From an uncultured Mediterranea sp. (lineage in GTDB: Bacteria; Bacteroidota; Bacteroidia; Bacteroidales; Bacteroidaceae): a DNA stretch of 64,000 nucleotides. The notes under the pieces were generated by a model that was given only the letters and a program-made list of their open reading frames with translations, ran no database searches and was not told the DNA's origin. The stretch is taken from contig CAMACX010000005.1 in assembly GCA_945831575.1 (NCBI GenBank), forward strand, positions 53,666 to 117,665, given 5' to 3'. The translations under genes and the position numbers were made by a program. This document shows positions 54,858-63,983 of the stretch, one piece after another. The number at the start of each line of letters is the position of its first letter. Within the stretch, counting starts at the first letter, position 1.

Positions 54858-57077
54858 ATGAAAAAAGTTGTACGACTTGTATCCGCCTTACTGATTGGAG
54901 CGGCAACCTGTGCCTCTGCACAACAACCTGAAGAGAAGGTACCCTACCTAGATACGACGCTGCCCATCGAGCTTAGGGTCAACGACCTGGTATCCCGCAT
55001 GACGCTGGAAGAGAAGGTGTCACAGATGCTCTACACAGCTCATGGCATCCCCCGTCTGGGCATCCCCGACTACAACTGGTGGAACGAATGCCTGCACGGT
55101 GTGGGCCGCTCCACGGAGCATGTCACCGTATTCCCGCAACCCATCGGCCTGGCCGCCACCTTCAACCCCGCCGAGCTGCAGCGTGCAGCTGACATGATCT
55201 CCAGCGAAGGCCGCGCCGTCTATAACGCCTCCATCAAGAAGGGGAACACCATCAAGCGATATACCGGCCTGACCTTCTGGACCCCCAACATCAACATCTT
55301 CCGTGACCCCCGCTGGGGACGTGGGCATGAGACCTACGGTGAGGACCCCTACCTGACTGCCGAGATGGGCATGGCCATGGTACGCGGACTGCAAGGTGAT
55401 GACCCGCGCTACCTCAAGGCATCGGCCTGCGCCAAGCACTTTGCCGTACACAGCGGACCGGAACCACTCCGCCACGAGTTTGATGCCGTGGCCGATGAGC
55501 ATGACCTGAAGGAGACCTACCTGCCCGCCTTCTACCGACTGATTAACGAATCCAAGGTATCAGGCGTGATGTGCGCCTACAACCGCTTCAAGGGTCAGCC
55601 CTGCTGCGGCAGCAACCTCTTCCTGCGCAAGATTCTGCTGCACGACTGGCAGTTTGATGGCTACGTCACCTCCGACTGCTGGGCCGTGTCCGACTTCCTC
55701 AATGGCCACCGCACGCACAAGGACCCCCTCTCAGCCATCTCCGATGCCGTGCTCCACGGCACCGACCTGGAGTGCGGCAACATGTACGGCTCGCTGACCG
55801 AGGCCGTAGAGGCCGGACTCATCACGGAGGAGCAGCTCGACATCTCGCTCAAGAAGCTGATGAAGATCCGCTTCCGCCTGGGCATGTTTGACCCGCAGGA
55901 GCAGGTACCCTATGCCAGCATCCCCTACTCCGTGCTCGAATGTCCCGCCCACCAAGAGCAGGCACTCAAGATGGCCCGCGAGTCGATGGTGCTGCTCAAG
56001 AACGCCAAGTCACTGCTCCCCCTCTCGCCCAAGGTGAAGCGCATCGCCCTGCTCGGACCCAATGCCAACAACGGCACCACGCAGCTGGGCAACTACAACG
56101 GCTTCCCCACGAAGAACGTCACCCTGCTCGATGCCCTGCGTGAAGAGAAGGATATCGAGGTGGTGTATGACTCCCTCTGCGACTTCATCCACCTGGCCGA
56201 AGGAGTTGACCTTAATCATTTTGCCGAGAAGTACAAGGATGCCGACCTGATCATCTATGCCGGTGGCATCTCACCCCTCCTGGAAGGCGAAGCCGGGGAT
56301 GCCGGCGGTATGGAAGGCTTTGAAGGGGGCGACCGCACCTCCATCCAGCTGCCTGCCATCCAGACGGAGATGATGAAGCGGCTCCATGCCCTCGGCAAGC
56401 CGGTGCTCTTCATCTGCATGTCGGGCAGTGCCATTGCCTACAACTGGGAAGCCGAGCAGCTGCCGGCCGTCATCCAAGCCTGGTACGGCGGACAGGCCGC
56501 AGGCACCGCCTTGGCCGACATCCTCTTTGGCCGCTACAATCCTTCGGGCAAGCTGCCCATCACCTTCTACCGTTCGGATGCCGATCTACCGCCGTTCGAA
56601 GACTATTCGATGGCCCACCGCACCTACCGCTACTTCGAGGGCGACGTGCTCTATCCCTTCGGCTACGGACTGAGCTACAGCACCTTCAAGTACAGGAAGT
56701 TGGAGAGTCCCAGCGAACTTCAGACCGGCGACAACCTCACCGTGAAGGTAGAAGTGACCAACAACGGCAAGCGTGCCGGCGAAGAGGTGGTACAGCTCTA
56801 TCTCTCCCACCGCGCCATCAGCGGCGTAACGCCCCGTTGTCAGCTGGCCCGCTTCCAGAAAGTGATGCTCCAGCCCGGCGAACGCCGGACGATAGAGTTC
56901 ACCCTCACCCCGCGCGACCTGGCCTATGTGGATGAGACCGGCAGCATCGCCGAGACGTCCGGCGAGGTAATGCTCTACGTGGGCAACGTCTGCCCCAGCG
57001 CCCCGAGCCGCTTCACCGCAGGCCTCCTCTCCAAGCCCCTCCAGCTGAAGGGCGCAGAGAAGGTCTTCATGTACTGA
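54858..57077 (+). CDS. Glycoside hydrolase family 3 beta-glycosidase
   Basis: 739 residues from the ATG at 54858, giving a signal peptide (VVRLVSALLIGAATCASA). The GH3 amino domain carries the nucleophile D273 in TSDCWAV, after the CAKHFAVHSGPE block (KHF metal/substrate motif). A GH3 carboxyl domain (IALLGPNANN, and a SGKLPITFYR block) and a fibronectin-III-like domain follow. It is closest by eye to beta-xylosidase/beta-glucosidase types; the true sugar is not certain. It ends convergent with the restriction gene. Confidence 0.93.
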   Translation: MKKVVRLVSALLIGAATCASAQQPEEKVPYLDTTLPIELRVNDLVSRMTLEEKVSQMLYTAHGIPRLGIPDYNWWNECLHGVGRSTEHVTVFPQPIGLAATFNPAELQRAADMISSEGRAVYNASIKKGNTIKRYTGLTFWTPNINIFRDPRWGRGHETYGEDPYLTAEMGMAMVRGLQGDDPRYLKASACAKHFAVHSGPEPLRHEFDAVADEHDLKETYLPAFYRLINESKVSGVMCAYNRFKGQPCCGSNLFLRKILLHDWQFDGYVTSDCWAVSDFLNGHRTHKDPLSAISDAVLHGTDLECGNMYGSLTEAVEAGLITEEQLDISLKKLMKIRFRLGMFDPQEQVPYASIPYSVLECPAHQEQALKMARESMVLLKNAKSLLPLSPKVKRIALLGPNANNGTTQLGNYNGFPTKNVTLLDALREEKDIEVVYDSLCDFIHLAEGVDLNHFAEKYKDADLIIYAGGISPLLEGEAGDAGGMEGFEGGDRTSIQLPAIQTEMMKRLHALGKPVLFICMSGSAIAYNWEAEQLPAVIQAWYGGQAAGTALADILFGRYNPSGKLPITFYRSDADLPPFEDYSMAHRTYRYFEGDVLYPFGYGLSYSTFKYRKLESPSELQTGDNLTVKVEVTNNGKRAGEEVVQLYLSHRAISGVTPRCQLARFQKVMLQPGERRTIEFTLTPRDLAYVDETGSIAETSGEVMLYVGNVCPSAPSRFTAGLLSKPLQLKGAEKVFMY

Positions 57078-57105
57078 TGACGCAGACCTTCATATAGGGA
57101 TTAAA

Positions 57106-57183
57106 CACAAAGCGACCTCATACCAAGCATTATCTGAGACGCCCCATCTCGTCCAGCAAGTCTTGGTATGAGGTCACTTTGTG
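57106..57183. repeat. 22-bp inverted repeat across the end of the restriction gene
   Basis: CACAAAGCGACCTCATACCA plus AG (57106-57127) is mirrored with one mismatch at 57162-57183. The right arm is coding sequence of the res carboxyl end and the left arm is outside the gene, so the stop codon lies in the 34-nt loop. Confidence 0.75.
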
Positions 57184-60156
57184 ATACTGTACCTTCTCTG
57201 CGGAGAGCGAGTCAAACAGCTTCTTGGCGCACGCTATCTTGCACTCCTCGATGCGGCTCAGGTCCATCGACGAGAGTGAGCCCTTGGTCTCGGCTACAAA
57301 GAAGATGTGCTTCACCCCATGGCGCTGCATGGCAATGGCCCAGTCGGGAGCGTAGTTGCCCACCGGCGTTGGAATCTGGAATGAACGGGGCAGTTTGGCA
57401 TAGACCACCACTTCATCAGCCTCATCCAGGTCGTGTGCAAAGTCGCGCTCCCCCTTGCTGTCGCTCATCACGTAGTCGGTGATGCTCTTCTTGGCTGCAT
57501 AGGCACGGTCGTACTCTACCTTCCCCTTGGCTGTAAAGATGGCGCTGTCGTAGGTACCCTCAGTGACATTGTATCGGATGGCCTCCACAATCATGGTGGC
57601 CTTCTGCTCCCTGATGATGGCCACTACCTTACGGATAAATTCTTCGGGATTGTTCTTGAAGAGCAACTGCTTGGAGGTACTGATACCTTTGAGAATGCTG
57701 ACCACCGTACGGCGGGTCAGCCGTGCCCCTTTCGCCACTTCACCTACCAGGTCATAGGGCACTGTTGAAGTGCAGACATCAGTCAGCTCATGCGACTGCG
57801 AGCGGGTATCACCAAAGGCTGTCACCTCCTCCACCTGCTGCATACCCTCCACCATGACGTAGCGCAGCCGCGTCACCTCCAGTTCGCGGTCGATGTGCAG
57901 GATAGCCTTATTTATCAATTCCTCGCTGTCGTAGTTTACCGTATAGACATACTGATGATTGATTTCCTTCCAGAGTGCCTGAAACTCCTCCCTGTTGAAG
58001 TTGGCATTCAGTTGGTTAAGGCCCGTAGTGGGCTTCTCCTCCTGCACCATGTCATCGAGCGCCTTCGGGTCGAAGATGCTGTTGATGAGCCTGCGCACCC
58101 CATCGGCCATCAGCAGCAGCTTATCCGGCAAGGGAGCCACCGTAGCTTGGCTTAGCGCCTCACGATAGGCCGATGTGATGCGGTTCTGACTATCAATGTA
58201 GCCGTTGTCCTCCAGATAGACCATGATGCGACTGGCCTCCTGCTCACTGACCGTATGTAGCTCCTCACCGATGCGCAGCTGCTTGCCCTTGAAGTAATCC
58301 ACCGTAGCTTTCACCGCCCGTTCGCGCAGCACCTCGCGCGTTTCGCTCTGGAGAGCCCGCGTAAAGTCCGCATAGCTCTCGTTGGCTATCACCGTCAGCC
58401 GGTTGACCTCATGCACCTCTTCACCCAGCAGTTCGGCATCCATCCTCGTACCTTGGCAATCCACGCAGAGGCGCAGTCCGCGCCCCACCTCCTGCCGCTT
58501 AGCCGTAGAGGATTTAGCATGACGTAAAGTACATATCTGGAACACGTTAGGATTGTCCCATCCCTCGCGCAGGGCGGAGTGGGAGAAGATGAAGCGCGTA
58601 GGCTCCTCAAAGCTGAGCAGGCGCTCCTTGTTCTTCAGAATCAGGTCATAGGCCGAGATATCATCCGACAGACCCGTCTTCCGGTCAGCTTTCCCATCAA
58701 TTACGCGGTTGGTCTTCTTGTCGATAGAGAAGTAGCCACGGTGTACCTCCTTAGGCAAGAAGCGGCGCAGGTAGGCGTTGTAGGGTTCATCGTAGATGTG
58801 AAATTCCTCATTCACCAGGCGGGCATACTCCTCCTCAAAGATGCGTTGCAGTTCGCCCTTCACCTCCTGGCCATCCGTGTCGTAACTCTTGTAGCGTGCC
58901 ACCTCATCGATAAAGAAGAGCGAAAGACACTTGATGCCACGCTTGAAGAGCTGGCGTTCCTTCTCGAAGTGTGACTTGATGGTCTCACGTATCTGCACCC
59001 GTTGCATGTGGCGTTCGTTGCTGTCGCCCACCACCTCGCCTCGGCGCAACGTCATCCCATTCAGGAAAGTGACATAACCCGAAGGATGAATCTCAGATAC
59101 CACGCAGTGAGCATATTGAGCCAGTCCCGACTCCTCCTGCAAGCTGTCGCCCACATCGAAGAGCTTCGTACGGCGGGCAATCTCCCCACCAGCCTTCTTG
59201 ACCTCCAGCTCAATGCGCGCCTGTGGTGGATGGTTGGGCGAGAGCACCACCTCATCCAGATAGAGGTAGCCGTTCGTACCACGCAGATTCTTCACCTCGA
59301 AGCCCTTCACCTGGATGCGCTTCACCAATTTCTGCCGGTAGGCATCGAGCGCATCGAGCGCATAGATGCAGTTGTGCCTGCTCTTGTGGGTGGCGGAGTA
59401 GTTGAGCACGAAGAGTGGCGAGAGGCGCTTTACTCCCTTCACCGTGGCATCACCCTCCATCTTCTGCGGCTCATCCATGATGACGATGGGCCAGTTGGCC
59501 GCTATCACATCCACCGGCCTGCGGCTGCCAAAGTTGTCGCGAGGCGTATTGAAGATACGGCTCTCCTTGCTCCTGCCATCCTCCTTCATCGATGAGGCAA
59601 AGGCCTGGGTATTGATAATCATCACGTTCAGCCCGGCATCAGCCGAGTAGGCATCAATCTGCTGCAGGTTGCTACTGTTGTACACAAACCAACGGGCCTT
59701 CTTGCCGTAGTGCTCCATAAAGTGCTCCTCCAGCATGGAGAAGCTCTTGGCCACCCCCTCGCGGATGGCAATGCTCGGCACCACGACAATAAACTTCGAC
59801 CAGCCGTAACGGCGGTTGAGTTCAAACATGGTCTTGATATAGACATAGGTTTTACCCGTGCCCGTCTCCATCTCGATATCGAGGGAGAGGGCACCCATGC
59901 TTTTGCTCAGCGCTGCTGAGGGCGTGATGTCGCTTGTGGCCTGCACAGAGTGGATGTTCTGCAGCAATACCTGCTCGCTCAGCTGAATGCGCGGATTGCA
60001 GAAACCCGTCTCGCTAAACGACAACTTGCCTTGAGCCGACTTGCCCAGGTCCATACGGTAACTCTCCATCGCGTGCGACGGCTGACCGGTAAAGACGTTG
60101 ACCGTATGCTCCACGGCCTCCGTCTGATAAGGTTGGATTTTAAATTTGAATTTCAT
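57130..60156 (-). CDS. res: Type III restriction enzyme, Res subunit
   Basis: 1008-residue DEAD-type helicase and nuclease that cuts DNA in complex with Mod. Walker A is METGTGKT at 96-103, Walker B DEPQ at 228-231. The helicase carboxyl motifs FSHSALREGWDNPNVF and EVGRGLRLCVD follow. The nuclease site near 937-958 has PDWAIA and ETKG, a PD-(D/E)XK pattern. Its partner mod gene lies upstream, but a toxin-antitoxin pair is set between them. The last 22 bases form an inverted repeat. Confidence 0.93.
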   Translation of the reverse strand: MKFKFKIQPYQTEAVEHTVNVFTGQPSHAMESYRMDLGKSAQGKLSFSETGFCNPRIQLSEQVLLQNIHSVQATSDITPSAALSKSMGALSLDIEMETGTGKTYVYIKTMFELNRRYGWSKFIVVVPSIAIREGVAKSFSMLEEHFMEHYGKKARWFVYNSSNLQQIDAYSADAGLNVMIINTQAFASSMKEDGRSKESRIFNTPRDNFGSRRPVDVIAANWPIVIMDEPQKMEGDATVKGVKRLSPLFVLNYSATHKSRHNCIYALDALDAYRQKLVKRIQVKGFEVKNLRGTNGYLYLDEVVLSPNHPPQARIELEVKKAGGEIARRTKLFDVGDSLQEESGLAQYAHCVVSEIHPSGYVTFLNGMTLRRGEVVGDSNERHMQRVQIRETIKSHFEKERQLFKRGIKCLSLFFIDEVARYKSYDTDGQEVKGELQRIFEEEYARLVNEEFHIYDEPYNAYLRRFLPKEVHRGYFSIDKKTNRVIDGKADRKTGLSDDISAYDLILKNKERLLSFEEPTRFIFSHSALREGWDNPNVFQICTLRHAKSSTAKRQEVGRGLRLCVDCQGTRMDAELLGEEVHEVNRLTVIANESYADFTRALQSETREVLRERAVKATVDYFKGKQLRIGEELHTVSEQEASRIMVYLEDNGYIDSQNRITSAYREALSQATVAPLPDKLLLMADGVRRLINSIFDPKALDDMVQEEKPTTGLNQLNANFNREEFQALWKEINHQYVYTVNYDSEELINKAILHIDRELEVTRLRYVMVEGMQQVEEVTAFGDTRSQSHELTDVCTSTVPYDLVGEVAKGARLTRRTVVSILKGISTSKQLLFKNNPEEFIRKVVAIIREQKATMIVEAIRYNVTEGTYDSAIFTAKGKVEYDRAYAAKKSITDYVMSDSKGERDFAHDLDEADEVVVYAKLPRSFQIPTPVGNYAPDWAIAMQRHGVKHIFFVAETKGSLSSMDLSRIEECKIACAKKLFDSLSAEKVQYHKVTSYQDLLDEMGRLR

Positions 60157-60213
60157 CTGTACAAGGTTTATCCCATATACTCGATGAAATTGCTATCTAT
60201 ACAGCGGATATTT

Positions 60214-60528
60214 TCACTCTTCTACCAATAGACACTCAATCTGTCGTTTCAGCAAAGGCAAATCCTCTTGCACCGTTTTCCCGACTTTTCCAGGTAAAAT
60301 CGTGTAGTATCCATGAACCAAGACGTGACGCATTTTCTCTATGACAATCCAGGGGATTGAAGGATGAGATTGCTTGTATTCTTTCGTCAACATATAAACC
60401 GCTTCGCCCACAATCTCAATATTCTTGACCACAGCAAAGAAGAGAACTTTGCTCTTTACGAAATCCTCTTCAGTTAGTTCTTTAGTGAACTCTTCAATAT
60501 TACTGATGGCAATCAGTATGTGCTCCAA
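60214..60528 (-). CDS. hepT: HepT-like HEPN ribonuclease toxin
   Basis: 104-residue HEPN-domain protein (DUF86 family). The catalytic RX4HXY motif is seen as RHVLVHGY near residue 71. HepT proteins are toxins that cut RNA or are silenced by AMPylation of that Tyr by the paired MntA. The gene overlaps the end of the MntA gene by 29 nt, as in known MntA-HepT pairs. It lies between mod and res of the type III system. Confidence 0.88.
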   Translation of the reverse strand: MEHILIAISNIEEFTKELTEEDFVKSKVLFFAVVKNIEIVGEAVYMLTKEYKQSHPSIPWIVIEKMRHVLVHGYYTILPGKVGKTVQEDLPLLKRQIECLLVEE

Positions 60529-60850
60529 TCGGCCTCAATCTTTGACTACTTCTCTCATAAATCAAGACTTTATCCGTATTTGCAGTTTGCTGTGCAAAAG
60601 GAAGCAAAGTTCCATCTTCCACCAGATCCACCTTCTGTTTCAACAGGGCTTCCAGTTGACAAATCATGTCAGCATATTTAAACAGGCTAATCTTAGCCTC
60701 TTTATCAAAAGAGACCAAAATATCTACATCACTATCGGCGGTTTCTTCTCCGCGAGAGTATGACCCAAACAACCAGGCTTTGGAAATAGGCTGCGTAGCA
60801 AAATAGCCTTGGAGAGTAGGAATAATGCTGTCTTTTGTCACAATGTTCAT
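60500..60850 (-). CDS. mntA: MntA-like minimal nucleotidyltransferase antitoxin
   Basis: 116-residue nucleotidyltransferase. The motif GSYSRGEETADSDVD (about 29-43) is the family's GSX10DXD site. MntA antitoxins poly-AMPylate the Tyr of HepT and so neutralise it. A TATCTTTG element at 60883-60876 gives the pair a promoter of its own, so it is a unit inserted into, rather than a part of, the restriction operon. Confidence 0.88.
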   Translation of the reverse strand: MNIVTKDSIIPTLQGYFATQPISKAWLFGSYSRGEETADSDVDILVSFDKEAKISLFKYADMICQLEALLKQKVDLVEDGTLLPFAQQTANTDKVLIYERSSQRLRPIGAHTDCHQ

Positions 60851-60875
60851 AACTACGATTTTTATTGATTCTCTG

Positions 60876-60883
60876 CAAAGATA
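60876..60883 (-). promoter_or_regulatory. -7 element of the mntA-hepT pair
   Basis: Minus-strand TATCTTTG fits TAnnTTTG, about 25 nt before the mntA start and after the mod stop. No clear -33 box. Confidence 0.55.
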
Positions 60884-60941
60884 ACAACTTCCTAATAAAT
60901 ATGGTGTTCTATTTACTATTTATTTTTCCAAAAACATTCAT

Positions 60942-62849
60942 TTATATGATTTTGCAGATGGTTTCGGGTGAATAGTGGCGGAAGAGCTGCTCGAAATTGT
61001 CAATCACGTTGTCACTCTCGGCGGAACTGTCGCGCATCACGAAGTAGTAGGGCTTCTGCTGGGCAATCTGCCGTATCGTGGCCTCACCCACCTGCTCATC
61101 GAAGCAGGCCACCAGATAGCCGTGGTTGATGTCAAACACCTGCTTGCCTTCTATTTGCTTCACCTCGATAGAGGCTGAAAGCTCTACGCCAAGCGTGAGC
61201 ATCACCTGGAAGAGGAGGTCTTCGCTGCTGCGGTCGGGCTTCACATTGTCGGCAAAGAGGTCATTCATGTCTGTCTCCTGCGGTGTCTTGTTCACCTCCA
61301 TCATGTTGCTGCTGTCCAGCTTCAACACGCGGAAGCCAATATCCAGGTCCTGCCCCTGCAATCCAGCCTCCTGCTTAATCATCCTCCCTGCACGACGTAT
61401 GCGCTCCTTGCCTATTTCGCAGATGTTTTTGTAACCTGCCTTATAGGCCTCGCTGCCTTCATCCGTCAATTCAGGCAGTTGCACCATAATGAACTTCCGC
61501 TGTCCACCGTCCTCAGCATTGAGCTTCATGACTGCGTGAGCGGTAGTGGCGGAACCGCTGAAAAAATCGAGGATAATAGCATCTTTTTCAAAATGTGAAG
61601 CAGCATTCACCAATTCTCTTATATAATTCGTTGGTTTAGAATAATCAAACAATTTCTTCCTTTCAAATATACTTTCTAATTCTTCATAAGCATCCTCATT
61701 TGTTCCTTTGATATCAACGCCATTGATATAACTACCAAATCCCTTAAAACTATCTTCATCATAAATACGGAATACACGTATCTGAAAATTCATTGTATTT
61801 ATAACAAATGTCGCCCCTGCTCCTAATTGCTCATCAAACATCTTTTGAGACCAAACAAAGGGAGCTTCTATCCGAAATGAATTTGTTATAATACCATTTT
61901 TTATGATGACATCATCAAGCAACATTACTGGATTAACATCATCTCCATAGCTACCAGCTTTGTACAAACCATCTGCGAGTTTACTTTTAACTATGTTTGC
62001 AGGAACAAGCAGAACACTTTTTTTATCCGTTGAATCAGCTACCCCTCCAAACAAGCCAATACAAGAAGACCTCGTTCTGCTATATACAAGTAGGTATTCT
62101 GTAAGACTAATTATTCCTTTAGACAAGAAACTACCTTTTCGTTTTTTAGACCATGTAATTATCCCATAGAAGTTGCTTTCTCCAAAAATTTCATCACAAA
62201 CTATTTTTAGATTTCTGACTTCATTATCATCAATGGAAATAAATATCACCCCATCTTCCGACAGCAAATCCCTTGCAACCTTCAGCCGGGGATAAATCAT
62301 GTTAAGCCAGTCGGTATGGAAACGGCCATTGCTTTCTGTATTGCGTTGCATGGGGTCAATCGTCTGATTGCCCTCTTCATCAAACAAGCCGCTTGTTTCT
62401 TCAAACTGCTCTTTTCCTTTAGCAAAGTCATCGTTATAGACAAAATCATTGCCCGTATTGTAAGGTGGGTCGATATAAATCATCTTCACTCTGCCGAGGT
62501 AGGTCTCACGCAGTACTTTGAGTACATCGAGATTGTCACCCTCGATGTAGAGGTTTTGGGTGTGGTCAAAATCTACGCTCTCTTCGCGGCAAGGGCGAAG
62601 CGTCATGTTGGTGGGCAGATTAGCCAAACGGGCAGCGGCCCGCTTATCGGGCCAAGTGAATTGATAACGTTCCTCGCCCTCGCCAATGAGGTCGAGACTC
62701 AGTTCTGCTTTTAGCTTCTCAAAATCGATGCCACGCACCAAGCGGCCCTGGGCATCGCGATGCTCGGTGACGCACTGCGGGAAGAGTGCAGCAATCCGTT
62801 CTACATTCGAGCCTACTACGTCGCGGCTCTGTAAGGTTAGTTTCTCCAT
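60942..62849 (-). CDS. mod: Type III DNA methyltransferase, Mod subunit
   Basis: 635-residue beta-class adenine methyltransferase that recognises and methylates the site and guides Res. The catalytic DPPY lies at 127-130 (YIDPPYNTGNDF); the AdoMet motif FFSGSATTAHAVMKLN comes after the target recognition domain, at about 428-443. The region between them (roughly 183-426, bases 61570-62300) is much richer in A and T than both flanks, a sign that the recognition domain was exchanged. Downstream are the toxin pair and res. Confidence 0.93.
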   Translation of the reverse strand: MEKLTLQSRDVVGSNVERIAALFPQCVTEHRDAQGRLVRGIDFEKLKAELSLDLIGEGEERYQFTWPDKRAAARLANLPTNMTLRPCREESVDFDHTQNLYIEGDNLDVLKVLRETYLGRVKMIYIDPPYNTGNDFVYNDDFAKGKEQFEETSGLFDEEGNQTIDPMQRNTESNGRFHTDWLNMIYPRLKVARDLLSEDGVIFISIDDNEVRNLKIVCDEIFGESNFYGIITWSKKRKGSFLSKGIISLTEYLLVYSRTRSSCIGLFGGVADSTDKKSVLLVPANIVKSKLADGLYKAGSYGDDVNPVMLLDDVIIKNGIITNSFRIEAPFVWSQKMFDEQLGAGATFVINTMNFQIRVFRIYDEDSFKGFGSYINGVDIKGTNEDAYEELESIFERKKLFDYSKPTNYIRELVNAASHFEKDAIILDFFSGSATTAHAVMKLNAEDGGQRKFIMVQLPELTDEGSEAYKAGYKNICEIGKERIRRAGRMIKQEAGLQGQDLDIGFRVLKLDSSNMMEVNKTPQETDMNDLFADNVKPDRSSEDLLFQVMLTLGVELSASIEVKQIEGKQVFDINHGYLVACFDEQVGEATIRQIAQQKPYYFVMRDSSAESDNVIDNFEQLFRHYSPETICKII

Positions 62850-62863
62850 ATCATTGTGTGTCG

Positions 62864-63505
62864 TTAAGTTATGCTCTTGTCAAATGATTCCAATTGGCGT
62901 TTCAGCTCCGTGAGTTGCTTGAAGAGTTCGGCTTTGCGCCGGGGCTGCTTCTCCATGCGGCAACGCTTCTCGGTCAGTGCAACTTTGCGCAGCAGCTTAT
63001 CCCGCGCTTCGTTGCGCTTGAGCTGTTCCAGCACACTGCATCCATCCGCTTGCTGTTGCAGCCCACTGATGTCGCGCAGCAGGTGTTCCCACAAGGTATC
63101 CAACTGTGTGCCTTGCAGCAGACGGAGCTCCTGCTGCCCCATGGGCATCCAGGCAGAAGCAATCAACCGCTCCTGATAGGTAGCCCACTGCACTTCGTCA
63201 GCATAATGCAGCTCAAAAAGCATCCGCTGCGGAATGGCCTTGGCCAGCAGGGTGAGCACCTCAGGAGCGTAGCTTTTCTGCTTGAGCTGCACCTCTACCA
63301 CGTAGAACGACTTCACCTCTGTCCCCTCTGCAAGCGCCGGCACCGTAGCAGGCGAAATCAGCCGAGTCAGCACCATGCGGCTGATGGAGCTATCCACCGC
63401 CGCACGCTGCGCACTGCTCCAGTCAAACTTCGCAAAGAGTGCCTTCTTGGGCAGCGGCTGGTTGATTCGGGTTGTATCGGGCCATCTCCACATAGCAACG
63501 CTCAC
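62864..63505 (-). CDS. DUF4391 family protein linked to type III restriction systems
   Basis: 213-residue protein of the DUF4391 family, often found between a helicase gene and the mod gene of type III-like systems. The amino half is compact (RWPDTTRINQPLPKKALFAKF, then a VVEVQLKQKSYAPE segment) and the last 60 residues are a strongly charged coiled coil. It has a 14-nt gap to mod and follows the helicase frame at once, so it belongs to the same operon. Molecular function is not known. Confidence 0.75.
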   Translation of the reverse strand: MSVAMWRWPDTTRINQPLPKKALFAKFDWSSAQRAAVDSSISRMVLTRLISPATVPALAEGTEVKSFYVVEVQLKQKSYAPEVLTLLAKAIPQRMLFELHYADEVQWATYQERLIASAWMPMGQQELRLLQGTQLDTLWEHLLRDISGLQQQADGCSVLEQLKRNEARDKLLRKVALTEKRCRMEKQPRRKAELFKQLTELKRQLESFDKSIT

Positions 63506-63958
63506 TTATTGGATGACTAAAAAACAAATCAGTTCAAAATCATCCAGTCCCTTCAGCTCGTCGGTAAAGAGCGTACCCTGCACACCGCCGAGGAAGCAGT
63601 CCAGGTCGCTCTGCTCCTTGACCTGCACAATAGATTGGATTGCTTTCTGGAGCAGCTCGTTGTAGCGATTCATCTGCTTGCCATCGTGCGTCTGGCGGTT
63701 GAACTCCCTGCAAAGGTCACCACAGGGCTTTGTCAACTGCTTGCAGAGCAGACGCATACGGTCAAGCAGCTCCTTGGGCTGCAGGTGGTTGAGGTAAATC
63801 ACCTCATCATCCCGGATATAGACCAAATAGAAAGGATGCAGTCGGTTCTTGCGGTCGATGTTGATGGAGTTGTTGCGGTTCTTGAGTACGAAGAGTGTAC
63901 CCGGAGGACATTCAGATGTTGCCCCTACCACAGCGTGTAGTCCAAGGGGCGTGTGGTC
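63506..63958 (-). CDS. Carboxyl end of a defence-island helicase (partial)
   Basis: The frame has no start in the window. It reads DHTPLGLHAVVGATSECPPG and then TLFVLKNRNNS, HPFYLVYIRDDEVIYLN and a helical end, which resembles the end of the SNF2-like or DEAD helicases found upstream of DUF4391 and mod. The GTG at 63931 is not a natural start. From about 63958 outward the sequence becomes a tRNA 3' end, so the gene either is broken there by an island boundary or the sequence is chimeric at the contig end. Confidence 0.6.
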   Translation of the reverse strand, partial: DHTPLGLHAVVGATSECPPGTLFVLKNRNNSINIDRKNRLHPFYLVYIRDDEVIYLNHLQPKELLDRMRLLCKQLTKPCGDLCREFNRQTHDGKQMNRYNELLQKAIQSIVQVKEQSDLDCFLGGVQGTLFTDELKGLDDFELICFLVIQ

Positions 63959-63983
63959 GCTGGTTCGAATCCAGTCACCCCGA
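63955..63983 (+). tRNA. 3' fragment of a tRNA (Pro-like)
   Basis: A T arm (GCTGG, loop TTCGAAT, CCAGT at 63959-63975) is followed by the acceptor strand CACCCCG and A at 63976-63983, as in Bacteroides tRNA-Pro. The 5' half, which would begin CGGGGTG, is not found upstream, so this is a partial copy and not a working gene. Confidence 0.6.
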
